A stretch of 64,000 nucleotides of DNA, from positions 156,551 to 220,550 of the forward strand of contig JABTUV010000009.1 in NCBI GenBank assembly GCA_015075175.1, written 5' to 3'. This DNA is from a bacterium (GTDB lineage Bacteria; Hinthialibacterota; Hinthialibacteria; H5-UNCL2). The notes under the pieces are model-generated. The model was not told the DNA's origin, did not search any database, and saw only the letters and a list, made by a program, of their open reading frames with translations. This document shows positions 20,069 through 26,745 of this stretch, one piece after another (the stretch's first letter is position 1; each line of letters starts with the position of its first letter). The translations under genes were made by a program, and so were the position numbers.

Positions 20069-20311
20069 AAGTGAAAAGTCATAACGATCGCCCTTGCGAC
20101 ACGTGATGCTCGATAGGTTACCCGTCCCCGCGTCGGACGCACAAGTCGTGGACGCGTCGTGGTGAGACTCCCAATTGTTGGAACCACTCTGGCTGGCAAT
20201 AAGGTGTTTGTGGGGCCGGATTGATTGAGATTCCGAACAGGAATGACAGGGAGCAAAAGGAACATCCGGGCTCGCCTGCCCCTTCCGTCCGGTTATTTGG
20301 TGCAAGGCAAA

Positions 20312-20352
20312 GAGAAAGGCCACCCGCCCGTTACTGCAAGTGGCCTTTTCTC
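20312..20352 (-). terminator. Stem-loop after tRNA-Ala
   Basis: AAAGGCCAC...GTGGCCTTT arms with a 16-base loop, about 15 bases after the 3' end of the tRNA on the minus strand and followed by CTCTTTGCC. It is a plausible intrinsic terminator for the spoVG-tRNA unit, although the T-run is weak. Confidence 0.5.
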
Positions 20353-20366
20353 AAGGACTTAAGAAG

Positions 20367-20439
20367 TGGAGCTGAGGGGGGTCGAACCCCTGGCCTCCTG
20401 AATGCCATTCAGGCGCTCTCCCAACTGAGCTACAGCCCC
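20367..20439 (-). tRNA. tRNA-Ala(GGC)
   Basis: 73 bases on the minus strand. Acceptor stem GGGGCTG pairs with CAGCTCC (one G-T), with discriminator A. The D-arm region is TAGCTCAGTTGGGAGAGC. The anticodon stem CCTGA/TCAGG holds loop ATGGCAT with GGC at positions 34-36. The T-arm is CAGGGGTTCGACCCCCC. The 3' CCA is not encoded. It lies 18 bp after the spoVG stop and may be co-transcribed with it. Confidence 0.95.
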
Positions 20440-20457
20440 ACCGTCGTGTTTCTTCCC

Positions 20458-20799
20458 CTATTCGACATAAAACCCCGAACCGTCGAAATCCGGCACGCTC
20501 CCGCCCATCGGTTGAGACTTGCGCGTCGAGCCTGGGTGCGCCAACTCCTGATGGTACGCCGCCAGAATCCGCTCTTCCATCTGGTACCGCGTCGTATTGT
20601 TGATTGGATGGCAAACATCCTGCGATGAGCCATCCTCCCGCTTGCGTCGCGGCATCCCTACAAACAGCCCCCGCTCCCCTTCGATGATCTTGATTCCGTG
20701 GATCACGAACGCCCCGTCAAGGGTCACGCTCGCGTAAGCCCTCAGGTTTGTGTCCTCCCTGCCCACGACGTGGACCCGTATCTCCGTGATGTTCAGCAT
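20458..20799 (-). CDS. spoVG: SpoVG family regulatory protein
   Basis: 113 residues. It starts MLNITEIRV, with LRAYASVTLDGAFVIHGIKI and GLFVGMPRRK, the conserved core of SpoVG, and a final DICHPIN-like segment (DVCHPINNTTR). SpoVG is a small nucleic-acid-binding regulator first known for septation and sporulation control in Bacillus and later found in many non-sporulating phyla. Its length is normal (about 90-115). It is followed by the tRNA-Ala gene on the same strand and preceded by the M23 peptidase in the other direction of gene order. Nothing in the window points to sporulation. Confidence 0.9.
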   Translation of the reverse strand: MLNITEIRVHVVGREDTNLRAYASVTLDGAFVIHGIKIIEGERGLFVGMPRRKREDGSSQDVCHPINNTTRYQMEERILAAYHQELAHPGSTRKSQPMGGSVPDFDGSGFYVE

Positions 20800-20862
20800 G
20801 GCCTGTCGTGGATAACCTCAAACTATCCGCGCCGCGCAACAAAAAAACGCGGTCGATCGACC

Positions 20863-21843
20863 TTACCGCTTCAACGACGGAAGCACTGGAAGTGGATCCA
20901 TGGGCCGGTCGTTTCTATGTATCTCAAAATGCAAATGCGCACCCGTCGCCTGCCCCGTTCGACCCACCAGGGCAATCGTTTCCCCCTGCTTGATCTCCAT
21001 GCCTACTTTTACCAGAATCCGGCTGGCATGTCCATAAACAGTTTTGTAACCGTCGGCATGTTGCAGAATAACGCACAACCCCAGCGAGCCGTTGCGTTCG
21101 GCCAACACGACCCGTCCGTCCTGCGCCGCTACGATCGGCCGCCCGGTCGGCGCGGGAATGTCGATGCCGTAATGGAATTTCGTCCCACCGCCCAGGGGAT
21201 GGCGGCGCGTGCCATAGGTCGAGGACACCCGGCCGGCCCGCACCGGCCAGATGAAGTAATTACTCGAACGTCTTGCCCGCGCGCCCGGCAGAAAGAGCAT
21301 CGTTCCCGGCTTCAAACGGTCGGCATCCGACAGCGAGTTGTGGACCAGCACGTCCACCATCGCCACGTCATAGTCCCGGCAAATCGAGGTCAACGTCTCG
21401 CCCGAACGCACCTTGCGGTACAGCCCCGGCCGGTGGGTCACCGCCAGCGTCTCGCCAGGCCGCAACAGCTTGCCCCGGGTCAGGTCGTTGGTCTCCATCA
21501 GTTGAGTCAGCTTGACGCCATACAGCTGCGAAATCGACCACAAGGATTCCCCCGGCTGGATGACGTGGATGTGCACGGAAAGATCGTCCGGACTGAGTTT
21601 GCGCGAGGGCGCGGGCGGCCTGGTAGTCGTACGGCGGGGCCGCAATTCGGGCGGTACCGTGGGGTTTCCGGCCGACAGAGCCTCGACCGTGGACGGCGGG
21701 ACGCCGTCAACGTCTCCAGCCTGCGCGCGATCCTGTGAGAGGGCTCGGGCGGGAATCAGCGCGGCCAAGGCCAAGAGAACGGCGCAAAGCCCACGCTGAA
21801 TCCCCTTCCCACAGGGGAAGCGACGGGCAAGAGGCAATCTCAT
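20863..21843 (-). CDS. LysM-containing M23 family peptidase (murein hydrolase/activator)
   Basis: 326 residues from ATG 21843. This start is preferred over an open frame reaching 22275 because a signal peptide (RGLCAVLLALAALIPARAL) follows it and the upstream part is not protein-like. Two LysM motifs (about 95-140, IHVIQPGESLWSISQLYGV; and about 150-195, YRKVRSGETLTSICRDY) bind peptidoglycan. A C-terminal M23/LytM domain has HPLGGGTKFHYGIDIPAPTG and GHASRI...GATGAHLHFEI, so the zinc ligands (H, D, and HxH) are present. It probably cleaves peptide cross-links in the cell wall during growth or division. Confidence 0.9.
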   Translation of the reverse strand: MRLPLARRFPCGKGIQRGLCAVLLALAALIPARALSQDRAQAGDVDGVPPSTVEALSAGNPTVPPELRPRRTTTRPPAPSRKLSPDDLSVHIHVIQPGESLWSISQLYGVKLTQLMETNDLTRGKLLRPGETLAVTHRPGLYRKVRSGETLTSICRDYDVAMVDVLVHNSLSDADRLKPGTMLFLPGARARRSSNYFIWPVRAGRVSSTYGTRRHPLGGGTKFHYGIDIPAPTGRPIVAAQDGRVVLAERNGSLGLCVILQHADGYKTVYGHASRILVKVGMEIKQGETIALVGRTGQATGAHLHFEIHRNDRPMDPLPVLPSLKR

Positions 21844-22215
21844 AAGACCATCCCGATCACTAGTCTTCTGCGAATTGTAAGAAAGGCTACCCCGGCGACT
21901 TGCCAGTCTCCAAGGTAGGCGGCCTACCGCTCGAATGTCAAGGCAAAAAGAATACGCCCCTACCCCCAAGAGTATAACGCAGACGGGACCGCCGGCCACC
22001 GACCCGTCGCTGGTCCTCAAGTTTATCTTGGTCAATATCAGTAACTTACACATTTTCAGGAAATTCTGGAGAGGTCTTGCGCGGCCTGATCCCGCCGGCG
22101 CGCGACGAACCCTCCCGGTCGTTAATCGTTCCACAAGTGGGTTGGAACCGGAGACGTCGGCAGGCCGAGGCCTACACGCGGGCTCGGCCGGTAAGTGACG
22201 AAGACAAAAAACAAC

Positions 22216-22245
22216 TTGACAATGGCGGAGTTGCTTAATTGAATT
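22216..22245 (+). promoter_or_regulatory. Candidate promoter/operator of the marR-like gene
   Basis: TTGACA at 22216-22221 is a consensus -35. About 17 bases on lies the AT-rich stretch TTAATTGAATTGAAT, which could hold a weak -10 and is a direct repeat of ATTGA, the kind of site a MarR dimer binds. It is 45-70 bp before the ATG at 22290. Confidence 0.4.
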
Positions 22246-22289
22246 GAATGTTTCTGCGCCTGACGATTGTGCCAAGGAGCAAAGCGCCC

Positions 22290-22900
22290 ATGAGCGAGTT
22301 GTCGAGAGACTTATTGAGACATTTTCACGTTTTCAGCCACGCCATTCAGACCGTATTGCAGAACAGCGTGGCCGCCGGCGTCTCGGGGGCACGCTCTCTT
22401 CCGGCAGGTCAGCCTCCTGGTCCTCATCGAAACGAAGGGCGGGCACCTGGTGGGCGACATTGTGCATTTTCTGGGCGTGAGTTACGCGGCCGCCAGCCAG
22501 ACGGTCGACAAGCTGGTGAAAATGAATCTCCTTACGCTGGAGTCGGACCCGCGCGACCGGCGGGTGAAGCGCATCAGCGTGACGGAGAAAGGTGCGCGCA
22601 TCGCCCAGCAGTTCCAGGAAGAGCAGGCGCGCCGGGTGCAACGCCTGATTGCGCAATACGAGCCGGAGGCGCTCAAGCGGCTCTCTCGACGGCCTGGCTG
22701 ACATGGCTACCATCCTGATGACCGCGCAGAGCTCGGAGGATCAGCCGGTCTGCCTGCAATGCGGCATCTTTGACGTCAACGGGTGCGTACTGGACGGCGA
22801 AACCGAGGCCACCTGCCCGTATCAGTCCCACTGGGACGAACACGCCGACAGCGGGACCGCCCCAAGGGCGACCGCTGAAGCGATGAGGCGGGCCGTAACG
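22290..22900 (+). pseudogene. MarR-family regulator with Cys-rich tail, two frameshifts
   Basis: ATG 22290 follows AAGGAG. Frame 1 gives MSELSRDLLRHFHVFSHAI. After a frameshift near 22390, LFRQVSLLVLIETKGGHLVG and the winged-helix core (DIVHFLGVSYAAASQTVDKL...DPRDRRVKRISVT) follow. After a second shift near 22690, the frame carries DGLADMATILM and a tail with four cysteines (CLQCGIFDVNGC...TC). The DRR wing motif is the family signature for DNA binding. The tail could bind metal or a cluster. The stop of the last frame is not resolved because it runs into a palindromic repeat. It may be an intact gene damaged by sequence errors. Confidence 0.65.
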
Positions 22901-22985
22901 GCGACATCTTGTCGCCGGTCGTCGGCATCCTGCCGACACCGGCGGCGAGACGCCGCCGAGACCGGCGACAGGATGTCGCCGCTAC
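22899..22985. repeat. Palindromic repeat cluster (GGCGACAT-type)
   Basis: CGGCGACATCTTGTCGCCGG at one end and ACCGGCGACAGGATGTCGCC at the other, with the inner palindrome GTCGGCATCCTGCCGAC at 22921-22937. Related units occur at 54331-54420 (the inner palindrome is there in reverse complement) and at 55685-55712. It lies between the marR-like gene and a convergent membrane-protein gene. Confidence 0.75.
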
Positions 22986-23004
22986 GTCGGAGGCCGGCCG
23001 TGCC

Positions 23005-23397
23005 TTACAGCAGCGCCGCGCCCGCCAGGAGACAGTACGCCAGGCAGCCGCAGGCCAGTCCGAAGCGCATCGAGCGCGGATGGAAATGGTCGATGGCGAG
23101 ATAGCGGTAGACTTCGCGCATGGTGTTGGCGATGCACACAAGAAGTACCACGGGCGCAACCAGTTCCCGACCCGCCACAAGCCAGGTCACGGGTACGCAC
23201 AGGGCTGCGAGGATGACGCACTGGACGGCGGCGTAGAGGGCGAACATGAGCGCGCCCAAGGGATCGTCATGCTTGCCGTAGAGTACCGCCAGGTGGGGCG
23301 CAAGCATCAGCGCCAGGGCCGTCCCGCCTCCCAGCGCCAGGATGAGCCAGGCGTAGCCCGTCAGGAGCAGCGAGACGCACGCGACGCCGCGGATCAC
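23005..23397 (-). CDS. Small membrane protein of unknown function
   Basis: 130 residues with about four hydrophobic segments (LLLTGYAWLILALGGG, ALMFALYAAVQCVILAALC, LVAPVVLLVCIA, FGLACGCLAYCLLAGAA) and no recognised motif. GTG start at 23397 overlaps the psd stop by four bases (GTGA), so it is translated with psd. The place after psd is often held by a phospholipid-synthesis gene, but the CDP-alcohol transferase signature is absent here. Confidence 0.65.
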   Translation of the reverse strand: MIRGVACVSLLLTGYAWLILALGGGTALALMLAPHLAVLYGKHDDPLGALMFALYAAVQCVILAALCVPVTWLVAGRELVAPVVLLVCIANTMREVYRYLAIDHFHPRSMRFGLACGCLAYCLLAGAALL

Positions 23398-24035
23398 GGT
23401 TCACACCTCCAGCGTAGGAGCGGCCGGCCCAGGCCCAGCTTGGCGCCCTCGGCTACCAGCGGTTCCACGCTGCGCGGCGGAAACAGGAGCACCACCGAGG
23501 AACCCAGCCGGAACTCGCCCAATCGCTGGCCGGTCGCCAGGTTCTGGCCGGTCCGCGCCAGCACCGCCAGGCTGTTGACCATGAAACTGCCGATCATCAT
23601 CAGGTAGTAATAGTCGCCGCGGGACGTCTGCATGAGCAGGCCGTGCTTGCGGTTCTCCAAGTCGGCGGAAGGCATGAAGACGAGCGGAAGCGCGCTTCCC
23701 TGGACGCGGTCCTGGCGCAGCACGCGGGCGGCGTGCGGGCAGACCACGCCGTGCCGGTCCCACGGGGCGAGGTAGATTTTTAGATAGAGGCCGTGGAGGA
23801 AAAGGTCGCGGAACTCGGCCGGCAGCCGCAGGTCGGAGAGCGCCAGCCGGCGCGGGCGACCCAGTACCGGTTTCTCCTCGAAGCGGCCCTCGCCGTCGAT
23901 GGGCGCCAGCTTGTCCAGGAGTCCCTGGCAGGGGCTGACCAGCACGTCCGGCGGCAGCCCCGCCAGCGGCAGCGGCGGATGGCGCGTGAAAACCGCGTTG
24001 ATGCCGAAAAAGTCGAGCGCGCGTTCGATCAGCAT
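23394..24035 (-). CDS. psd: Phosphatidylserine decarboxylase proenzyme
   Basis: 213 residues. The family pattern is visible: FTRHPP near the start, SPCQGLLDKL, a central LHGLYLKIYLAPWDRH (HxY/LxPxDYHR-like), the NRKHG region (LENRKHGLL), MIGSFMVNSL, and the C-terminal GEFRLGSSVVLLFPP. The LGS(S/T) motif is where the chain cleaves itself to form the pyruvoyl group on the small subunit. The enzyme makes phosphatidylethanolamine from phosphatidylserine at the membrane. It is shorter than the Escherichia coli type, and no cardinal residue is obviously lost. First gene of a two-gene unit. Confidence 0.85.
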   Translation of the reverse strand: MLIERALDFFGINAVFTRHPPLPLAGLPPDVLVSPCQGLLDKLAPIDGEGRFEEKPVLGRPRRLALSDLRLPAEFRDLFLHGLYLKIYLAPWDRHGVVCPHAARVLRQDRVQGSALPLVFMPSADLENRKHGLLMQTSRGDYYYLMMIGSFMVNSLAVLARTGQNLATGQRLGEFRLGSSVVLLFPPRSVEPLVAEGAKLGLGRPLLRWRCEP

Positions 24036-24195
24036 GAAGGCACTATGCGAAGTCGACGCGCGCGGGTCAAGCGCAGAAAGCCACGCGGGGGACCGGCGCC
24101 AGGCCGCCGTGCCTCTCGATAGCTCTCCCGAGTAGCGAAGCGTATCGAGGGACGGCCCCGAAGTTACCTCTCGCCTCCCATGGTAGTACCTCGGC
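24036..24195. other. Intergenic DNA with degenerate repeat pieces
   Basis: No gene is seen. CTCTCGATAG...GAGTAGCGAAGCGTATCGAGGG at about 24115-24155 resembles the 3'-end repeat family described at 24350. It may be an older fragment. Confidence 0.4.
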
Positions 24196-24303
24196 GGGGC
24201 CTACTCGAGGAGACGGCTTACTTTTTCTGCATCAAGGGGCCTACTCGAGGAGACGGCTTACTTTTTCTGCATCAAGGGGCCTACTCGAGGACACGGCTTA
24301 CAC
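24196..24303. repeat. Tandem repeat, 40-bp unit, about 2.7 copies
   Basis: GGGGCCTACTCGAGG begins at 24196, 24236 and 24276. The first two units are identical (each continuing AGACGGCTTACTTTTTCTGC), and the third diverges after ACACGGCTTAC. There are no spacers, so it is not a CRISPR array. The CTACTCGAGGA core also occurs in the neighbouring interspersed repeat, from which it may have grown. Confidence 0.85.
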
Positions 24304-24349
24304 TTTTGCGTTCCGGTTTGAAAAAGGTGTTTACAAGCAGCTCCGGAAG

Positions 24350-24519
24350 AAAGAAAAACCGAGTCCTCGAGTAGCGGCGCGCTGCCCGGCCTGCTTGAAG
24401 TGGGATGTGTAACTTCGCGCCGCGTATCGAGAGGACGGCATGGACGCGAGCAGCCCGCCTTCGGAGCGGCCTTGATTTTCATCCTCCACGGGTAAGGCGA
24501 AACCTCGTGAGGGACTTTG
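24350..24519. repeat. Interspersed 3'-end repeat, family R1, copy 1
   Basis: About 170 bp, with GAGTCCTCGAGTAGCGGCGC, CTTCGCGCCGCGTATCGAGA, GCCCGCCTTCGGAGCGG and ACCTCGTGAGGGACT in order. Shared with 61622-61836 (same strand) and 49076-49250 (opposite strand). It ends two bases from the stop codon of the minus-strand esterase at 24521. Confidence 0.8.
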
Positions 24520-24520
24520 C

Positions 24521-25261
24521 CTACCTGGGTCTGCGCCGCTGCGCCAGCAGCCAATCCCAGAACTCGGGGTTGTCGTAGGTCTCGGTCCAGGAGTCATGCC
24601 CCGCTTCGGGATAGACGGTGAAGCGGACGTCGGCTCCCAGCGCGCGCAACGCCTCCACCATCTGCTCCGAATAGGTGATGGGCACGAGGTTGTCCCGGGC
24701 GCCGTGAAACACCCACAGCGGCAAGTGTTTGAGCCGGGGCGCCCCCTCGGGGCTGGCGCGGCCGCAGATGGGCGCGGCGGCGGCGAATCGCTCCGGATGC
24801 TCCGAGGCCAGGAGCCACGTGCCGTAGCCGCCCATGGAAAGCCCCGTCACGTACACGCGATCCGGGTCCACGCGATACTGCGCTTGGATATGGTCGAGCA
24901 GCTTGATCAGCGGGGCGCTCTGCCAGCGCCTGCCCGCCGGACATTGCGGCGAAACCAGGATGAAGGGGAAGTCCTTGCCCTGCGCCACCAGTCTGGGCGG
25001 GCCGTGCACCTTCAGCCGCTCCAGGTTGGCGCCGCGCTCACCCGCGCCGTGCAGGAAAAGCACAAGCGGCCAGCGCGCGCGGGACCGGGCGTAATCGGGC
25101 GGCAGATACAGGAGATAGTGCAGAGGCTGGCCGGCCGCGCCGACGTCGGCCAGCGTCTGCGGCGTCTGCCTTGGTCCGGCGGTCGCCGCGCGTCGTCCCG
25201 TAGACGTGCAACCGACGACGCAAGCCAGCAATACGATGGCGAGGAAGCTCAGTTTCTTCAT
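24521..25261 (-). CDS. Alpha/beta-hydrolase (prolyl-oligopeptidase/PHB-depolymerase-like esterase), putative lipoprotein
   Basis: 246 residues from ATG 25261 (MKKLSFLAIVLLACVVGC). This start gives a lipobox-like VVGC, so the protein is probably a lipoprotein; longer frames upstream lie over the neighbouring gene. LHYLLYLPPDYA and PLVLFLHGAGERG form the oxyanion region. The nucleophile elbow is GLSMGGYGTW, the acid lies near WVFHGARDNLVPI, and the His is in EAGHDSWTETYDN. These are the marks of secreted carboxylesterases acting on polysaccharide esters or small esters. It starts 4 bp after the DUF1499 gene and is co-transcribed with it. Confidence 0.8.
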   Translation of the reverse strand: MKKLSFLAIVLLACVVGCTSTGRRAATAGPRQTPQTLADVGAAGQPLHYLLYLPPDYARSRARWPLVLFLHGAGERGANLERLKVHGPPRLVAQGKDFPFILVSPQCPAGRRWQSAPLIKLLDHIQAQYRVDPDRVYVTGLSMGGYGTWLLASEHPERFAAAAPICGRASPEGAPRLKHLPLWVFHGARDNLVPITYSEQMVEALRALGADVRFTVYPEAGHDSWTETYDNPEFWDWLLAQRRRPR

Positions 25262-25265
25262 CGTG

Positions 25266-25685
25266 TCACCTCTCGGGTTCGGGAAGTTCGCTGGAAAACG
25301 CCGACGGGGGCGGGACGGGGGGCGGCTGAAGGCCCGCGAAGAGCTCGCGGAGGTTGCGGGCGTTGCGGCCCAGGTCGCCGACGCCCAGGCGCGAGGCGCT
25401 GCGCGCGTCGATCTCGACCCGGTTCTCCTGGGGAGCGTGGAACGTGATGCAGACCTCCTCCACGAAACCACCGAAACGCGCGCGCCGCTCGGCGAAGATG
25501 CGGCCGGCGCCCGGCGAGTCGTAGACGATGCACCAGCCGGGAAGGGCGGCGATGCGCCCTCGCACCGCCTCCATCGCGTCCGCCAGCCCCGCCTTCCACA
25601 CCCGCGTCCGCAACCGCGGATCCCGGTGCTGGGGATGGGTCTCGGCGACGTTACTGAACAGGAGATCGAACAGCGACACGCTCAC
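25266..25685 (-). CDS. DUF1499 family protein
   Basis: About 139 residues from GTG 25685; the frame is open to an ATG at 25733, which would add an Arg-rich leader. The conserved DUF1499 core is present: FVEEVCITFHAPQENRVEID, then ARSASRLGVGDLGRNARNLR. Function is unknown in the family, and members are often near membranes or exported. It ends 4 bp before the esterase lipoprotein gene, so the pair form an operon. Confidence 0.75.
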   Translation of the reverse strand: MSVSLFDLLFSNVAETHPQHRDPRLRTRVWKAGLADAMEAVRGRIAALPGWCIVYDSPGAGRIFAERRARFGGFVEEVCITFHAPQENRVEIDARSASRLGVGDLGRNARNLRELFAGLQPPPVPPPSAFSSELPEPER

Positions 25686-25736
25686 GCCTCCGGCAGCCCG
25701 AGGTACTTTACTCGCATCCCGCCCGCGGCTCAAGGG

Positions 25737-25764
25737 CGATGGGACCTATGGGACGTATGGGGCT
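25737..25764. repeat. GGGACCTATGGGAC-type short repeat
   Basis: GGGACCTATGGGACGTATGG. Relatives lie at 39159-39175, 46271-46320, 46398-46437, 51928-51958 and 59561-59592, always between genes. Confidence 0.6.
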
Positions 25765-25887
25765 GGGCCGCCACGCGCGGGCCTCCGCGCGTTTGCCGCC
25801 ATTTACCTTTCGCATGGCAGGTGCTAGCATAGCGGTGTTCCAATGCGCCTCGTGGCCCGAAATCCGACCGCCCAAGGAGCATCCAGC

Positions 25888-26601
25888 ATGAACGAGAAAC
25901 ACATCGTGGTCTGCGACGACGACGAGGTCGTCTATCTCTCGGTCCGGTCCATCATGGAAAAGATGGGCTATCAGGTGCACGAGGCGCACGACGGGATGAC
26001 GGCGCTGCGGTTGGCGGCGCAGCACAGTCCCGCCATCATGTTCCAGGACATCCAGATGCCGGGCATCGACGGCTACGAAGTGTGCCGGCGGCTGAAGTCG
26101 GACTCGAGCCTGCGCCGGATACCGCTGGCCTTCGTGTCGGCGATGGACTTCGAGAAGGCGCTGGACCAGTGCCTGTCGGTGGGAGCGGACTACTTCATCG
26201 CCAAGCCGTTCGCGCCCAACGACCTGGCGGCGGACCTGTACTTCCTGGCGGCGGCGGATTTTCATCCCGAGTACGGGACGCTGACCAAGCTGCGCATCAC
26301 GCGCAGTCTGGCGGTGGAAAAGCAGCGCAAGCGGAGCAAGGGCATTTCCGTGGGGGTGGGCGAGGGGATCGTGGAGCCGCCCGCGCCCGAGGCGGCGCCC
26401 GGCCGGGCGCCCACCGGGGCGGCGCAACTGTCGCGCCAAGTCGCCGGTCTCATCAAGCGCATCCACCTGCTGGAGACGCTCTTGCACGAAAAGCGCATCC
26501 TCTCCGACCACGACGCCGAACGGCTGCGGGCCACGCTTGCCTCCCAGGAATCGCCGGCCGCCGAGGAGCAGAAGAAAGATGACGTCAGCTGGGAGGGGTA
26601 G
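25888..26601 (+). CDS. Response regulator with N-terminal receiver domain
   Basis: 237 residues from ATG 25888, preceded by AAGGAGC. The receiver domain is at about 1-125: acidic pocket VVCDDDEVVY, phosphorylation Asp in MFQDIQMPGIDGY, Ser/Thr at FVSAMDF, and Lys in IAKPFAPNDL. After a linker rich in Pro and Ala, residues about 185-215 (LSRQVAGLIKRIHLLETLL) form an amphipathic or coiled segment. No known output domain is seen, so it may signal by protein contact. No histidine kinase lies next to it. Confidence 0.8.
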   Translation: MNEKHIVVCDDDEVVYLSVRSIMEKMGYQVHEAHDGMTALRLAAQHSPAIMFQDIQMPGIDGYEVCRRLKSDSSLRRIPLAFVSAMDFEKALDQCLSVGADYFIAKPFAPNDLAADLYFLAAADFHPEYGTLTKLRITRSLAVEKQRKRSKGISVGVGEGIVEPPAPEAAPGRAPTGAAQLSRQVAGLIKRIHLLETLLHEKRILSDHDAERLRATLASQESPAAEEQKKDDVSWEG

Positions 26602-26745
26602 GAGCGCTCCTTCCCCCGCCGGTTGGACGGCCCTCCCGGTCGTGACAGACTGGCTGACAGTACATTTCCATTCCGCTTCTGGGAATGGTTCTGCAACCTG
26701 CATCCTGGCTTGGCCCTGTGACCTATTGAACGAGGAGGATCATTT

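Noticed and set aside
21844..22275. N-terminal extension of the M23 peptidase to 22275
   Set aside because: The extra 144 residues are not protein-like. A signal peptide begins at ATG 21843, and the promoter region of the marR-like gene overlaps the extension.
24196..24303. Possible CRISPR array
   Set aside because: The 40-bp units follow each other without spacers, and no cas gene is in the window.
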